From Acidobacteriota bacterium (GTDB lineage: Bacteria; Acidobacteriota; JAAYUB01): a DNA stretch of 64,000 bases. The first letter of the stretch is position 1, and each line of letters begins with the position of its first letter. Shown piece by piece: positions 49,207-59,230 of this stretch. A program made the position numbers and the translations under genes. The notes below the pieces were generated by a model. The model did no database searches and had not been told where the DNA came from. It saw nothing but the letters and a program-made list of their open reading frames with translations. The DNA is taken from positions 1-64,000 of the forward strand of contig JAAYUB010000134.1 of assembly GCA_012517875.1 (NCBI GenBank), written 5' to 3'.

Positions 49207-50280
49207 ATGAAATTGCCGAAATGGATCATTTGGTTGATCTTCGTAATTGTGGTGATCGCCGGATCCTACTACACGGTTGTATCCCTCCGCCGGGCGGCGG
49301 CGCCGCCGGAGCCGGCCAAAACACCTTCGCTGGACAACGCCCCGGTCCGGCTGTATGGCCGCGTGGAACCCCTGCACCGGGAGGTGTTCCTCGGGCCGCT
49401 GCAACCCCGCCGCGTGACGAAGATCCTGGTCAAAGAGGGAATGGAAGTCCATCCGGGGCAGGTGCTGGTGGAGTTGGATTCGGATGTGGAGCAACAGGCG
49501 GCCCAGCTTGCCCGCTTGCGGGTCCTGGAATTGGAATCCCAACTGGACAGGCTCCTTGACGAACTCAGGCGCGAGGTTCCGCTGACCGAGATCCGCCCCG
49601 GTGAAATGCAGAACGCCCTGCAGGTTTTGGTACTGCGGGTTCGGGAGCTGGAATCCCGGCTGGATCTCGTTCTGGATGAGCTGAAACGCAAGGAGCCGTT
49701 GTCCCAAATCGGAGCGGTGTCGGAGCAGGATTTCAGCCAGAAGATTCTGGAAGCGAAAAGCATCCGCAGCCAGATCGCCACCGCGACAGCGGAAGCGGAA
49801 TTGGATTTCCAGCAGAAACAGTTGCAGGCCGAAAGCATCCGCCGGCAGATCGCCACTGCCAAAGCCGAAGTGGAATTGAAACGCCGTGAGCTGGACAAGC
49901 TGACTCTGGTTTCACCCATCGAAGGGATGGTGTACAAACTGGACGTTCGCATCGGCGAGCTGCTGACCGCCCAGGATTACGCCCGCATCGTGCTGGGCGA
50001 AAGGCGGAAACAGATCCGGATGTATGTCGAGAGCTACTGGTTTGGCAAGATCCGCCAGGGGGATCGGTTTCAGATTCGAGATGGCGAAACTCTGGAACGG
50101 ATCGGCGAGGGAACCGTCACCGAGGTTTCCCAGTATGTGGGCGTCCGGGATTTTCGGACGGAGGATTCCATGGAACGCCTGGATACAAAATACGCGCAGG
50201 CGATTCTGAGCGTGGACAACAGCACGGACATCCCTCTCGGCAAACTGGTGCTGTGCGATCGCACACTTTCGGGACAATGA
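49207..50280 (+). CDS. HlyD-type membrane fusion protein with duplicated coiled coil
   Basis: 357 residues. A membrane anchor (about 5-28) is followed by a lipoyl half-motif (RLYGRVEPLHREVFL), a long coiled-coil region (about 95-225) and a beta-barrel domain with the second lipoyl half (LVSPIEGMVYKLDVRIGE). The coiled coil contains two pairs of near-repeats: ELESxLDxxLDELxRxxPL twice, and KxIxAxSIRxQIATA-type twice. This points to internal duplication extending the hairpin. It completes a DevB-DevC-DevA-like tripartite exporter preceded by a B12-sensor gene. Confidence 0.88.
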   Translation: MKLPKWIIWLIFVIVVIAGSYYTVVSLRRAAAPPEPAKTPSLDNAPVRLYGRVEPLHREVFLGPLQPRRVTKILVKEGMEVHPGQVLVELDSDVEQQAAQLARLRVLELESQLDRLLDELRREVPLTEIRPGEMQNALQVLVLRVRELESRLDLVLDELKRKEPLSQIGAVSEQDFSQKILEAKSIRSQIATATAEAELDFQQKQLQAESIRRQIATAKAEVELKRRELDKLTLVSPIEGMVYKLDVRIGELLTAQDYARIVLGERRKQIRMYVESYWFGKIRQGDRFQIRDGETLERIGEGTVTEVSQYVGVRDFRTEDSMERLDTKYAQAILSVDNSTDIPLGKLVLCDRTLSGQ

Positions 50281-50430
50281 TACCGTGCGCCGTGCGCCTG
50301 CAGCGGCATCTGCGACGACCGGCTCGATCTCTGCGGGTGGCGCAGGTTGGCGTGGACTCTGATTGGTTCGGCCGGTCCGGGGCCGAGAATCGGCCATTCA
50401 TGAAAACCCGCCGGTCGTCATGAACAGCGC

Positions 50431-50464
50431 GCGGGGCCTGGTATCCAGGCCCCGCATTGTTTTG
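50431..50464 (+). terminator. Terminator of the B12-sensor/exporter operon
   Basis: An 11-bp perfect stem GCGGGGCCTGG/CCAGGCCCCGC with a 3-base loop is followed by ATTGTTTT. Lies 150 bases past the HlyD stop; the spacer 50281-50430 shows no gene. Confidence 0.75.
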
Positions 50465-50516
50465 GTCAGCAATAGCGGCGCTTCCCGGTGAGCGGGCCGC
50501 CGAGACTCCGCCGCGA

Positions 50517-52754
<2,238 letters not shown>

Positions 52755-52818
52755 TCACCGGTTTGGTCAGCACGCGCCGCCGGGACCGGCGGTTCCGTTA
52801 CGCGCGTCCGGCGGTGCT

Positions 52819-53490
52819 TCACGGGCACTTCTTGAATACCATGAACCAGTCGAGAACCTTCATGTCCTTGTCCGGCTTGTCCACGCGCTGCTTGGCCACG
52901 CCGCAGGAACCGGGCGGTGGAACGATCACATCCTCGCCCGGCTGCCAGTTTGCCGGAGTGGCCACCTTGTGCTGGTCCGACAGTTGCATGGCCATCAGCA
53001 GCCGCTTGACTTCTTCCATGTTGCGGCCGTTGCTGAGCGGGTAGTACAGGATAGCCCGGACCACGGCGTTCGGATCGATGATGAAGACCGCCCGGACCGC
53101 TTGGGTGGTGCTGGCCGCCGGCTGCAGCATCCCGAAGGCCTTGGAGACTTCCATGGTCAAATCGCTGATCACCGGGAAGTTGACTTCGATGTCCTTCATG
53201 CCCTTATATTCGATTTTCTCCTTGATAGTGCGCAGCCAGGCGATGTGGCTGTACGTGCTGTCAATGGACAGCCCGATGAGTTTGCAGTTCAACTTCTCAA
53301 ACTCCGGCTGCATGTGTGCGAACGTCATGAACTCGGTGGTGCACACCGGCGTGAAATCCGCCGGGTGGGAAAAAAACACCACCCATTTCCCCGCGTAGTC
53401 GTCAGGGAAATTGATGGGACCCTGGGTCGTTTCCGCCTTGAAAGCGGGCGCCTTCTCGCCGATCAATGGCAGTCTGACAGTTTGTTCCAT
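52819..53490 (-). CDS. Peroxiredoxin of the 1-Cys/Prx6 type
   Basis: 223-residue thiol peroxidase. The active Cys is C50 in PADFTPVCTTEF, with the usual Pro and Thr neighbours, and the C-terminal half shows the Prx6-type extension (LLMAMQLSDQHKVATPANWQPG). There is one further Cys (in PGSCGVAK), so it may be a 2-Cys variant in practice. GGAGGATGAG precedes the ATG at 53490. It lies between perR and katG, making a peroxide-response cluster. Confidence 0.93.
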   Translation of the reverse strand: MEQTVRLPLIGEKAPAFKAETTQGPINFPDDYAGKWVVFFSHPADFTPVCTTEFMTFAHMQPEFEKLNCKLIGLSIDSTYSHIAWLRTIKEKIEYKGMKDIEVNFPVISDLTMEVSKAFGMLQPAASTTQAVRAVFIIDPNAVVRAILYYPLSNGRNMEEVKRLLMAMQLSDQHKVATPANWQPGEDVIVPPPGSCGVAKQRVDKPDKDMKVLDWFMVFKKCP

Positions 53491-53548
53491 CTCATCCTCC
53501 AAAAATTGTGATATATGGCGTATACAGATCAATAATTGGACGTGCGGC

Positions 53549-54058
53549 TCAATGCCGGCATCCAGTCTTGACCGGGGAATGTGGTCCCACTCGGCCGGCC
53601 GTCGATTGCCGGCAGTTGAGGCAGATTCCGAAGAAATCCAACCGATGGGTGACGATCTCAAAACCGGTTTCGCAGGCGACTTCGCGGGTGAGCGCCTCCA
53701 GGCTGTCCAGGTTCGGATCGAGAATGGCCCCGCACCGCGTGCAGATCAGGTGTGGATGCGGGTGCGGCTGGTGGCCATCGTAGCGATTCCCGCTGTCGGC
53801 AAAACCTAGTTCCAGCACCTCGCCGATCTCCTTCAGGACACCGATGGTCTTGTAGATCGTGGCCAGGCTGATGGTAGGAAAGCGCACCCGGACCTCGTCG
53901 TAGACCATCTCGACGTTGGGGTGCCACTCGCTGGCGGCCAGCGCCTCGATCACCGCCAGGCGCTGGGGGGTGATGCGGAACCCGCGGCTCCGCAACCTGG
54001 CCAGCATTTGTCCAACCCGTGACGTCGCTTCGGTAGCCGTTTTCGTATGTTTTAGCAC
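53549..54058 (-). CDS. perR: Fur-family peroxide regulator (PerR-like)
   Basis: 169 residues. The N-terminal winged helix contains RITPQRLAVIEAL, and the C-terminal metal-binding dimerisation domain has the structural zinc CxxC pairs (ICTRC and ICLNC) and HQPHPHPH, giving regulatory ligands. Assignment to PerR rather than Fur rests on the genomic neighbours (peroxiredoxin and katG). The longest frame begins with GTG at 54058, which would fall almost at the start of the transcript; the ATG at 54007 (about 152 residues) is an alternative and leaves a start similar to other family members. Confidence 0.8.
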   Translation of the reverse strand: MLKHTKTATEATSRVGQMLARLRSRGFRITPQRLAVIEALAASEWHPNVEMVYDEVRVRFPTISLATIYKTIGVLKEIGEVLELGFADSGNRYDGHQPHPHPHLICTRCGAILDPNLDSLEALTREVACETGFEIVTHRLDFFGICLNCRQSTAGRVGPHSPVKTGCRH

Positions 54059-54064
54059 GTAGAT

Positions 54065-54093
54065 ACATTATCGTAGTAGTATGATTTTGTCAA
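54065..54093 (-). promoter_or_regulatory. perR promoter overlapping an AT-rich operator-like region
   Basis: Minus-strand TTGACA and TAATGT with a 17-base spacer. The surrounding 54080-54125 is unusually AT-rich: TCAATAAATA occurs twice (54090-54099 and 54103-54112), and ATTAT/ATAAT inverted arms flank the second copy. It resembles the AT-rich sites of Fur/PerR-family regulators and lies between perR and the cytochrome operon. Confidence 0.55.
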
Positions 54094-54231
54094 TAAATAT
54101 TATCAATAAATAATAATTGCTGATAAGAACTAGCAACCGATCCGATGGCGGTGAAATCCGATGCCGTCCCGGGCGGTTTATGTTAATCTGCCCATCGAAA
54201 AAGAACATTGCCGGATCTCGATGAGGTGACC

Positions 54232-55725
54232 ATGAATTACCCCGTCTGGGAACCGTACATCGCCAACGGCGTGCTCATTGGCGTGATCGCCATCGTCCAC
54301 GTGTTCGTGTCCCACTTCGCCATCGGCGGCGGGCTGTACCTGGTGCTCGCCGAGATCTGGGCGCGGCGCCGGAACGACGCCGCCCACCTGGCGTACCTGG
54401 AACGGTACTCCCGGTTCTTCGTTCTGCTCACCCTGGTGTTCGGCGCCGTGACCGGCGTCGCCATCTGGGTGACCATCGGGCTGATCCACCCGGTGGGCAC
54501 CAAGTGGCTGATCAACCACTTCGTCTGGGGCTGGGCCACGGAGTGGGTGATGTTCTTCCTGGAGATCACCGCCGCCATGCTTTACCTGTACGGCTGGCGG
54601 CGGCTGTCGCCGAAACTGCACCTGGCCATCGGCTGGATCTACTTCGTCACCGCCTGGCTGTCGCTGGTGATCATCAACGGCATCCTCACCTTCATGCTGA
54701 CCCCCGGCGGCTGGCTGGCTTCGGGCAGCTTCTGGGAAGGATTCTTCAACCCCGGTTTTCTGCCGGGGATGGTTTTCCGCACCGGCATCTGCCTGGCCCT
54801 GGCCGGCCTCTACGCCTCGCTCTCGGCGGCCCGGGAGCAGAACGCGGAGCTCAAGACGCGGATTCTCCGCTTCAACGGCTCCCTGACGCTGGGGGCGCTG
54901 GCGGTGGGCGTGCCGTCGGGCTACTGGTATTTCCTCACGCTGCCGCCGGTCGCGGCCGAGCAACTGGTGTCGGCGCGGGTACCGGCGCTGGCGGTGCAGG
55001 TGATGCTCGCGGCCGCCGGAGTGCTGGCACCGGCGGTCCTGGTTCTGCTGCTGCTCATCCCCCGACGAACCGGCGCCGTCGCCGCCGGCGTGATGCTGGC
55101 ACTGGCGCTTGTTTCCATGGGCGGCTTCGAGTGGGCCCGCGAGGCCATCCGCAAGCCGTACGTCATTCACGAATTCCTCTACAGCAACAATCTGCTGGCG
55201 CGCGACGCGGCCGCGCTGCCGGCCGCCGACCCGCTGCCGGTGACCTTTTCCACCGGGGACCGGGGCCGCGACCTGTATCTCCACGGCTGCCGCTCCTGCC
55301 ACACCATCGACAGCTATCACCCGCTGCGGGAGTATGTGGCCGGTCTCGATGAAGCCTGGATCGCCGGCATCATCCCACGACTCCATCTCTACCGCGAGAA
55401 GATGCCGCCGTTCCCGGGCAACACGGCCGACGCCGAAGCCCTGGGGCGCTACCTGAAGTCCGTGGCCGGACCCGATCCGCTGGTTGACGGACGGCTGAGC
55501 GCCGCGGCGCAGGATGCGCTTGCATTCAGGCGGCGCTGCGGCGGCTGTCACACCCTCGCCGGCAATTTCCGTCCGCTGGCGGACGCCTTTACCGGCCTGA
55601 CGCCCGCGGACGCGGCCGACATCGTTGCCGGCATCGGCGACATGTCCGATTCCATGCCTCCCTTCACGGGAACCGACGAGGAAAAGGAACAGGTGGCCCG
55701 CCACCTGACCGGAGGTGCACAATGA
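54232..55725 (+). CDS. CydA-like membrane protein fused to two c-type haem sites
   Basis: 497 residues. Nine or so helices (about 12-310) resemble CydA of cytochrome bd: H23 and H28 in the first helix, a TEWVMFFLEITAAML segment (E104, E111) matching the CydA motif, and a REAIRKPYVIHEF segment resembling CydA's GRQPW region. The position of the b558-ligand histidine seems to be R183. The C-terminal 150 residues are soluble with two CxxCH motifs (353-357 and 435-439) for c-type haems. Start: ATG at 54232 with GAGGTG upstream. Overlaps the next gene by 4 bases. Whether it reduces oxygen or another acceptor is undecided. Confidence 0.8.
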   Translation: MNYPVWEPYIANGVLIGVIAIVHVFVSHFAIGGGLYLVLAEIWARRRNDAAHLAYLERYSRFFVLLTLVFGAVTGVAIWVTIGLIHPVGTKWLINHFVWGWATEWVMFFLEITAAMLYLYGWRRLSPKLHLAIGWIYFVTAWLSLVIINGILTFMLTPGGWLASGSFWEGFFNPGFLPGMVFRTGICLALAGLYASLSAAREQNAELKTRILRFNGSLTLGALAVGVPSGYWYFLTLPPVAAEQLVSARVPALAVQVMLAAAGVLAPAVLVLLLLIPRRTGAVAAGVMLALALVSMGGFEWAREAIRKPYVIHEFLYSNNLLARDAAALPAADPLPVTFSTGDRGRDLYLHGCRSCHTIDSYHPLREYVAGLDEAWIAGIIPRLHLYREKMPPFPGNTADAEALGRYLKSVAGPDPLVDGRLSAAAQDALAFRRRCGGCHTLAGNFRPLADAFTGLTPADAADIVAGIGDMSDSMPPFTGTDEEKEQVARHLTGGAQ

Positions 55726-56819
55726 ACGTCCTGCAATCGTTCGGACCGGTGTTGGCCACCGCCGGACCGGCCCTGGTCCAGCCGGCGCCCTACTGGCTGC
55801 TCACCGCGCTCCACTGGCTCACCTTCACCCTGCACCTGGTGGCGATGAACCTGCTGTTCGGCCTGCTGCTGGTGCTGCTGCTGGCCCGCCGGCATGCGAC
55901 CGTGCGGCTCCTGGAAGAGACCGCCATCAAAATATTCCCGGTGGCGATGGCCGCCACCATCACCCTGGGGGTGGCGCCGCTGCTGTTCACCCAGGTGGTG
56001 TACGGCGAGTTCTTCTACGCCGCCACCATCATCTCGGGCTGGAACTGGTTCCTCCAGATCCCGGTGGTGATGGTCGTATACTACCTGCTCTACATCGTGG
56101 CGCTGCGGAAAAACCTGTCGGCCGGCGTCCGGCGCGGCCTGCTGGCGGCGGTGGCGGTGGGCTTCGTGTACATCTCCTACACGTTCACCATGATCTCGGA
56201 CCTGGCGGAGAAGCCGGCCCTGTGGGCAGGGCTCTACCGGTCGTCGCCGGAAGGCGGCAGCCTCAATCCGCACGTGGCGGAGACCATCTGCCGCTGGGGC
56301 CACTCGATCGCCGGCGCCGTCGCGGTGGCCGGGATCATGATCCTCTGGTTCGCGCTCTTCCATCCGCAGCTGAAGGGGCGGACCGACCTGCTGGCGCTGG
56401 GCGGCCGGGTGTTCGTGGTCGCCGCGGTGAAGGCGACCATCCTGAGCCTGATCTACCTGGCACTCATCGACCGGACCGTTTTGGGCCGGTACCTCGAATC
56501 GCCCGCGCTGCACGCGCTTGTCACCGCCATCGTCCTTAACGTCGCGGCGGGAGTGCTCGCGTGGCGGGTCCGGCACGCGGCGCGCCCGCTCGGACACGTG
56601 CTGGCCGCCTCGGGACTTGTCTTTCTCGGCGTGGCATGCATGGTGGCGGCGCGGCATCACCTGCGGCTGGTGTACCTGCGCGACGCATTCGATCCGGCGG
56701 TCCTGGCCGTGATTCCGCAGTGGGGCCCGCTCGCCATGTTCCTCGTGACGTTCGTCATCGGCCTGGTGGTGCTGTACTGGATGCTGCGGCGGTTTTTTTC
56801 CGCCCCACATCCAGCGTGA
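55722..56819 (+). CDS. Polytopic membrane partner of the CydA-like cytochrome
   Basis: 365 residues with about nine helices and several membrane His residues (TALHWLTFTLHLVAMN near 30-45, RWGHSIAG near 188). Its start overlaps the CydA-like stop by 4 bases (ATGA). It may be a second subunit equivalent to CydB or a CydA-like paralogue (as in CydAA' complexes), but resemblance is too weak to decide. Ends with a basic tail. No gene for an export factor such as cydCD lies beside it. Confidence 0.7.
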   Translation: MNVLQSFGPVLATAGPALVQPAPYWLLTALHWLTFTLHLVAMNLLFGLLLVLLLARRHATVRLLEETAIKIFPVAMAATITLGVAPLLFTQVVYGEFFYAATIISGWNWFLQIPVVMVVYYLLYIVALRKNLSAGVRRGLLAAVAVGFVYISYTFTMISDLAEKPALWAGLYRSSPEGGSLNPHVAETICRWGHSIAGAVAVAGIMILWFALFHPQLKGRTDLLALGGRVFVVAAVKATILSLIYLALIDRTVLGRYLESPALHALVTAIVLNVAAGVLAWRVRHAARPLGHVLAASGLVFLGVACMVAARHHLRLVYLRDAFDPAVLAVIPQWGPLAMFLVTFVIGLVVLYWMLRRFFSAPHPA

Positions 56820-57029
56820 CGGGCGCGCCCAGCGCCAGACCGGAACTGACTGACAGGATCGTTTCGTCGTCGCGCCACCGGGCGGGGTGCGGGCGCCGCA
56901 CCCTGTGGCGGCCCCGGGTGCCGCTCCGTGCGGACAAGCAAAAATTTGTGCGGACAAAGCAGCCGTTTGCCGCTATGCTGCAGGCACAATCTGAGGTTGG
57001 CTGGATCCGTTTGATTTGGAGTTTGTCGG

Positions 57030-59012
57030 ATGAGCATCTTGGCCGATGGCCTCATCGTCCTGGGGCTGGCGATCGCAGTGGCAGTCATCTGCCACCGTCT
57101 GCGCATTCCGGCGGTGGTGGGTTTCCTCATGACCGGGGTGATCGCCGGTCCCTGCGGTCTGGCGCTGGTGCCCACTACGACCGAGGTGGACCATCTCGCC
57201 GAGCTGGGCGTGATCCTGCTGCTGTTCACCATCGGGGTCGAGTTTTCCCTGACCCAGCTGCTGGCCATCCGCCGCTACGTCCTGCTCGGGGGCACCCTCC
57301 AGGTGGGGCTGACCGCCGCCGTGGCCGCCGCTCTGGCGCTCGGCCTGGGCCGGCCCTGGGGGGAGGCGGTGTTCATCGGCTGGCTGGTGTCGCTGAGCAG
57401 CACCGCGGTGGTCCTGAAGCTGATGCAGGAACGGGCCGAAGTGGACACGCCCCACGGTCGAATGATCCTCGGCATCCTGATCTTCCAGGACATCATCGCG
57501 GTGCCCATGATGCTGGTCGCGCCGTTGCTGTCCGCCAGCCATGCCGGCGGCGTCGGCGCAATCGCCCCCCTCCTGGCCAAGGGGGCCGCCATCATCGCCG
57601 TCACCGGCCTGGCGGCCCGCTGGGCGGTGCCCCGGTTGTTACACCTCGTGGCGCGCACCCGAAACCGCGAAGTGTTCCTGCTGGCGGTGATCGCCGTCTG
57701 CCTGAGCGTGGCCTGGCTGACCGCGACGGCGGGCTTGTCGCTGGCCCTGGGCGCGTTTCTGGCCGGACTCATCATCTCCGAATCCGAGTACGGCCTGCAG
57801 GCGCTGGGGAATATCATCCCCCTGCGCGACGTGTTCACCAGCTTCTTCTTCGTTTCGGTGGGCATGTTGCTCGATACCGGCTTCCTCGTCCGGCACCCCC
57901 TCCTGGTGACCGTGGCGGTGCTCGGCGTGATCCTCGTCAAGGGGATGCTGGCCGGCGTCACCGCCTGGCTCATGGGTGGTATCCTGCGAGCGTCGGTCGG
58001 GGTGGGGCTGGCGCTGGCCCAGGTCGGTGAATTTTCGTTCATCCTGGCCCGGGTGGGGCAGGCGAACGGCCTCATGGCGGACTGGGTCTTTCCGCTCTTT
58101 CTCGCGGCTGCGGTGGCCAGCATGGCCGCCACGCCCCTGACGATGGCCGCCGCGGACCGCGTCACCGCCTGGCTCAGCCACCTGCCGCTGCCGGAGCGGG
58201 CGTGGTCCGGCCGCTTTCCGGCGCTCCCGCGCGACGTCGGGCCCCTGCGGGATCACTTGGTGATCGTGGGCTTCGGCGTCAACGGCCGCAACGTGGCCGC
58301 GGCGGCCAGGCGGGCTGGCATTCCGTACATCGTGACGGAGCTCAATCCGGATACCGTTCGCCGCGAGCAGGCCGCCGGCGAGCCCATCCTCTTCGGCGAC
58401 GCCAGCCGCGAGCTGGTGCTGGAGCACGCGGGCGTGGCGGCGGCGCGGGTGGTGGTGGTGGCCATCAACGATCCGGCGGCCACGCGGGCGGTGGCCGCGG
58501 CCGTGCGCCGGCTCCACCCGGCGGTCCACCTGATCGTGCGGACGCGGTACCTGCAGGAGGTTCAGCCTCTGGCGGCGCTGGGCGTGAGCGAGATCATCCC
58601 TGAGGAGTTCGAAACCTCGGTGGAGATCTTCACCCGCGTCCTGTCCCACTACCTGGTGCCCCGCGACGCCATCGAGGAGCACGTGGCGGCGATCCGCGCG
58701 TCCGGATACGCGATGTTCCGCAGCCTGTCGGCCGGCGCGGCGCCGCTGCCCGCGCGGTCCGAGATCAACATCGCCGCGGTGCGCCTGGAGGCCGGGTCCG
58801 AGCTGGCCGGGCAGACGCTGGCGGAGGCGCGGTTGCGCAACCGGTTCGGTGTGACCGTGGCGTCCGTCCAGCGTGACGCCGAGACCCTCGATGCCGCCGC
58901 GGCCGATCTGCGGCTGCAGGAAGGGGACGTCCTGTACGTGATCGGCGCCCCGGACCGCGTGGCGGCCATGGGCCGGGCCTGCCGGGGTTGCCGGCCGGGT
59001 GATAATCTCTGA
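57030..59012 (+). CDS. Kef-type monovalent cation/H+ antiporter with RCK domains
   Basis: 660 residues. Twelve or so membrane helices (about 5-385) of the CPA2 family carry the GFLMTGVIAGPCGL and QDIIAVPMM signatures (with the FQD residues of the ion site). A TrkA-N (RCK) NAD-binding domain follows at about 410-540 (VIVGFGVNGRNVA, GDASRELVLEHAGV), then a TrkA-C domain at about 575-655. These act as nucleotide-gated K+ efflux or Na+/K+ exchangers. It is separated from the cytochrome genes by 210 bases that contain two GTGCGGACAA direct repeats (56929 and 56950 region). Confidence 0.9.
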   Translation: MSILADGLIVLGLAIAVAVICHRLRIPAVVGFLMTGVIAGPCGLALVPTTTEVDHLAELGVILLLFTIGVEFSLTQLLAIRRYVLLGGTLQVGLTAAVAAALALGLGRPWGEAVFIGWLVSLSSTAVVLKLMQERAEVDTPHGRMILGILIFQDIIAVPMMLVAPLLSASHAGGVGAIAPLLAKGAAIIAVTGLAARWAVPRLLHLVARTRNREVFLLAVIAVCLSVAWLTATAGLSLALGAFLAGLIISESEYGLQALGNIIPLRDVFTSFFFVSVGMLLDTGFLVRHPLLVTVAVLGVILVKGMLAGVTAWLMGGILRASVGVGLALAQVGEFSFILARVGQANGLMADWVFPLFLAAAVASMAATPLTMAAADRVTAWLSHLPLPERAWSGRFPALPRDVGPLRDHLVIVGFGVNGRNVAAAARRAGIPYIVTELNPDTVRREQAAGEPILFGDASRELVLEHAGVAAARVVVVAINDPAATRAVAAAVRRLHPAVHLIVRTRYLQEVQPLAALGVSEIIPEEFETSVEIFTRVLSHYLVPRDAIEEHVAAIRASGYAMFRSLSAGAAPLPARSEINIAAVRLEAGSELAGQTLAEARLRNRFGVTVASVQRDAETLDAAAADLRLQEGDVLYVIGAPDRVAAMGRACRGCRPGDNL

Positions 59013-59230
59013 GCCGGCGGCGCCGGGACCATCGATGGACATTGTGACCGTCCAATCGGAACATCCTTGGGTGCGATCCGGCACGCTGGTCGGATCGCCA
59101 CGAGCGTAGCCAGGCGCAGCCGGGCAGCGCCTGGACATGCCCGGGTGTCTCGGGAATGCACCTCCCGAGGATGGGGCGCAGAGACGTGCGGCGTCTGCGA
59201 CCACCCGTTCGCCGCGCCCCGCGGCCGGAT

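Noticed and set aside
52777-52792. CCGCCGG/CCGGCGG hairpin between peroxiredoxin and katG genes
   Set aside because: No T-run on either strand, so not called a terminator; may be attenuator-like or chance.
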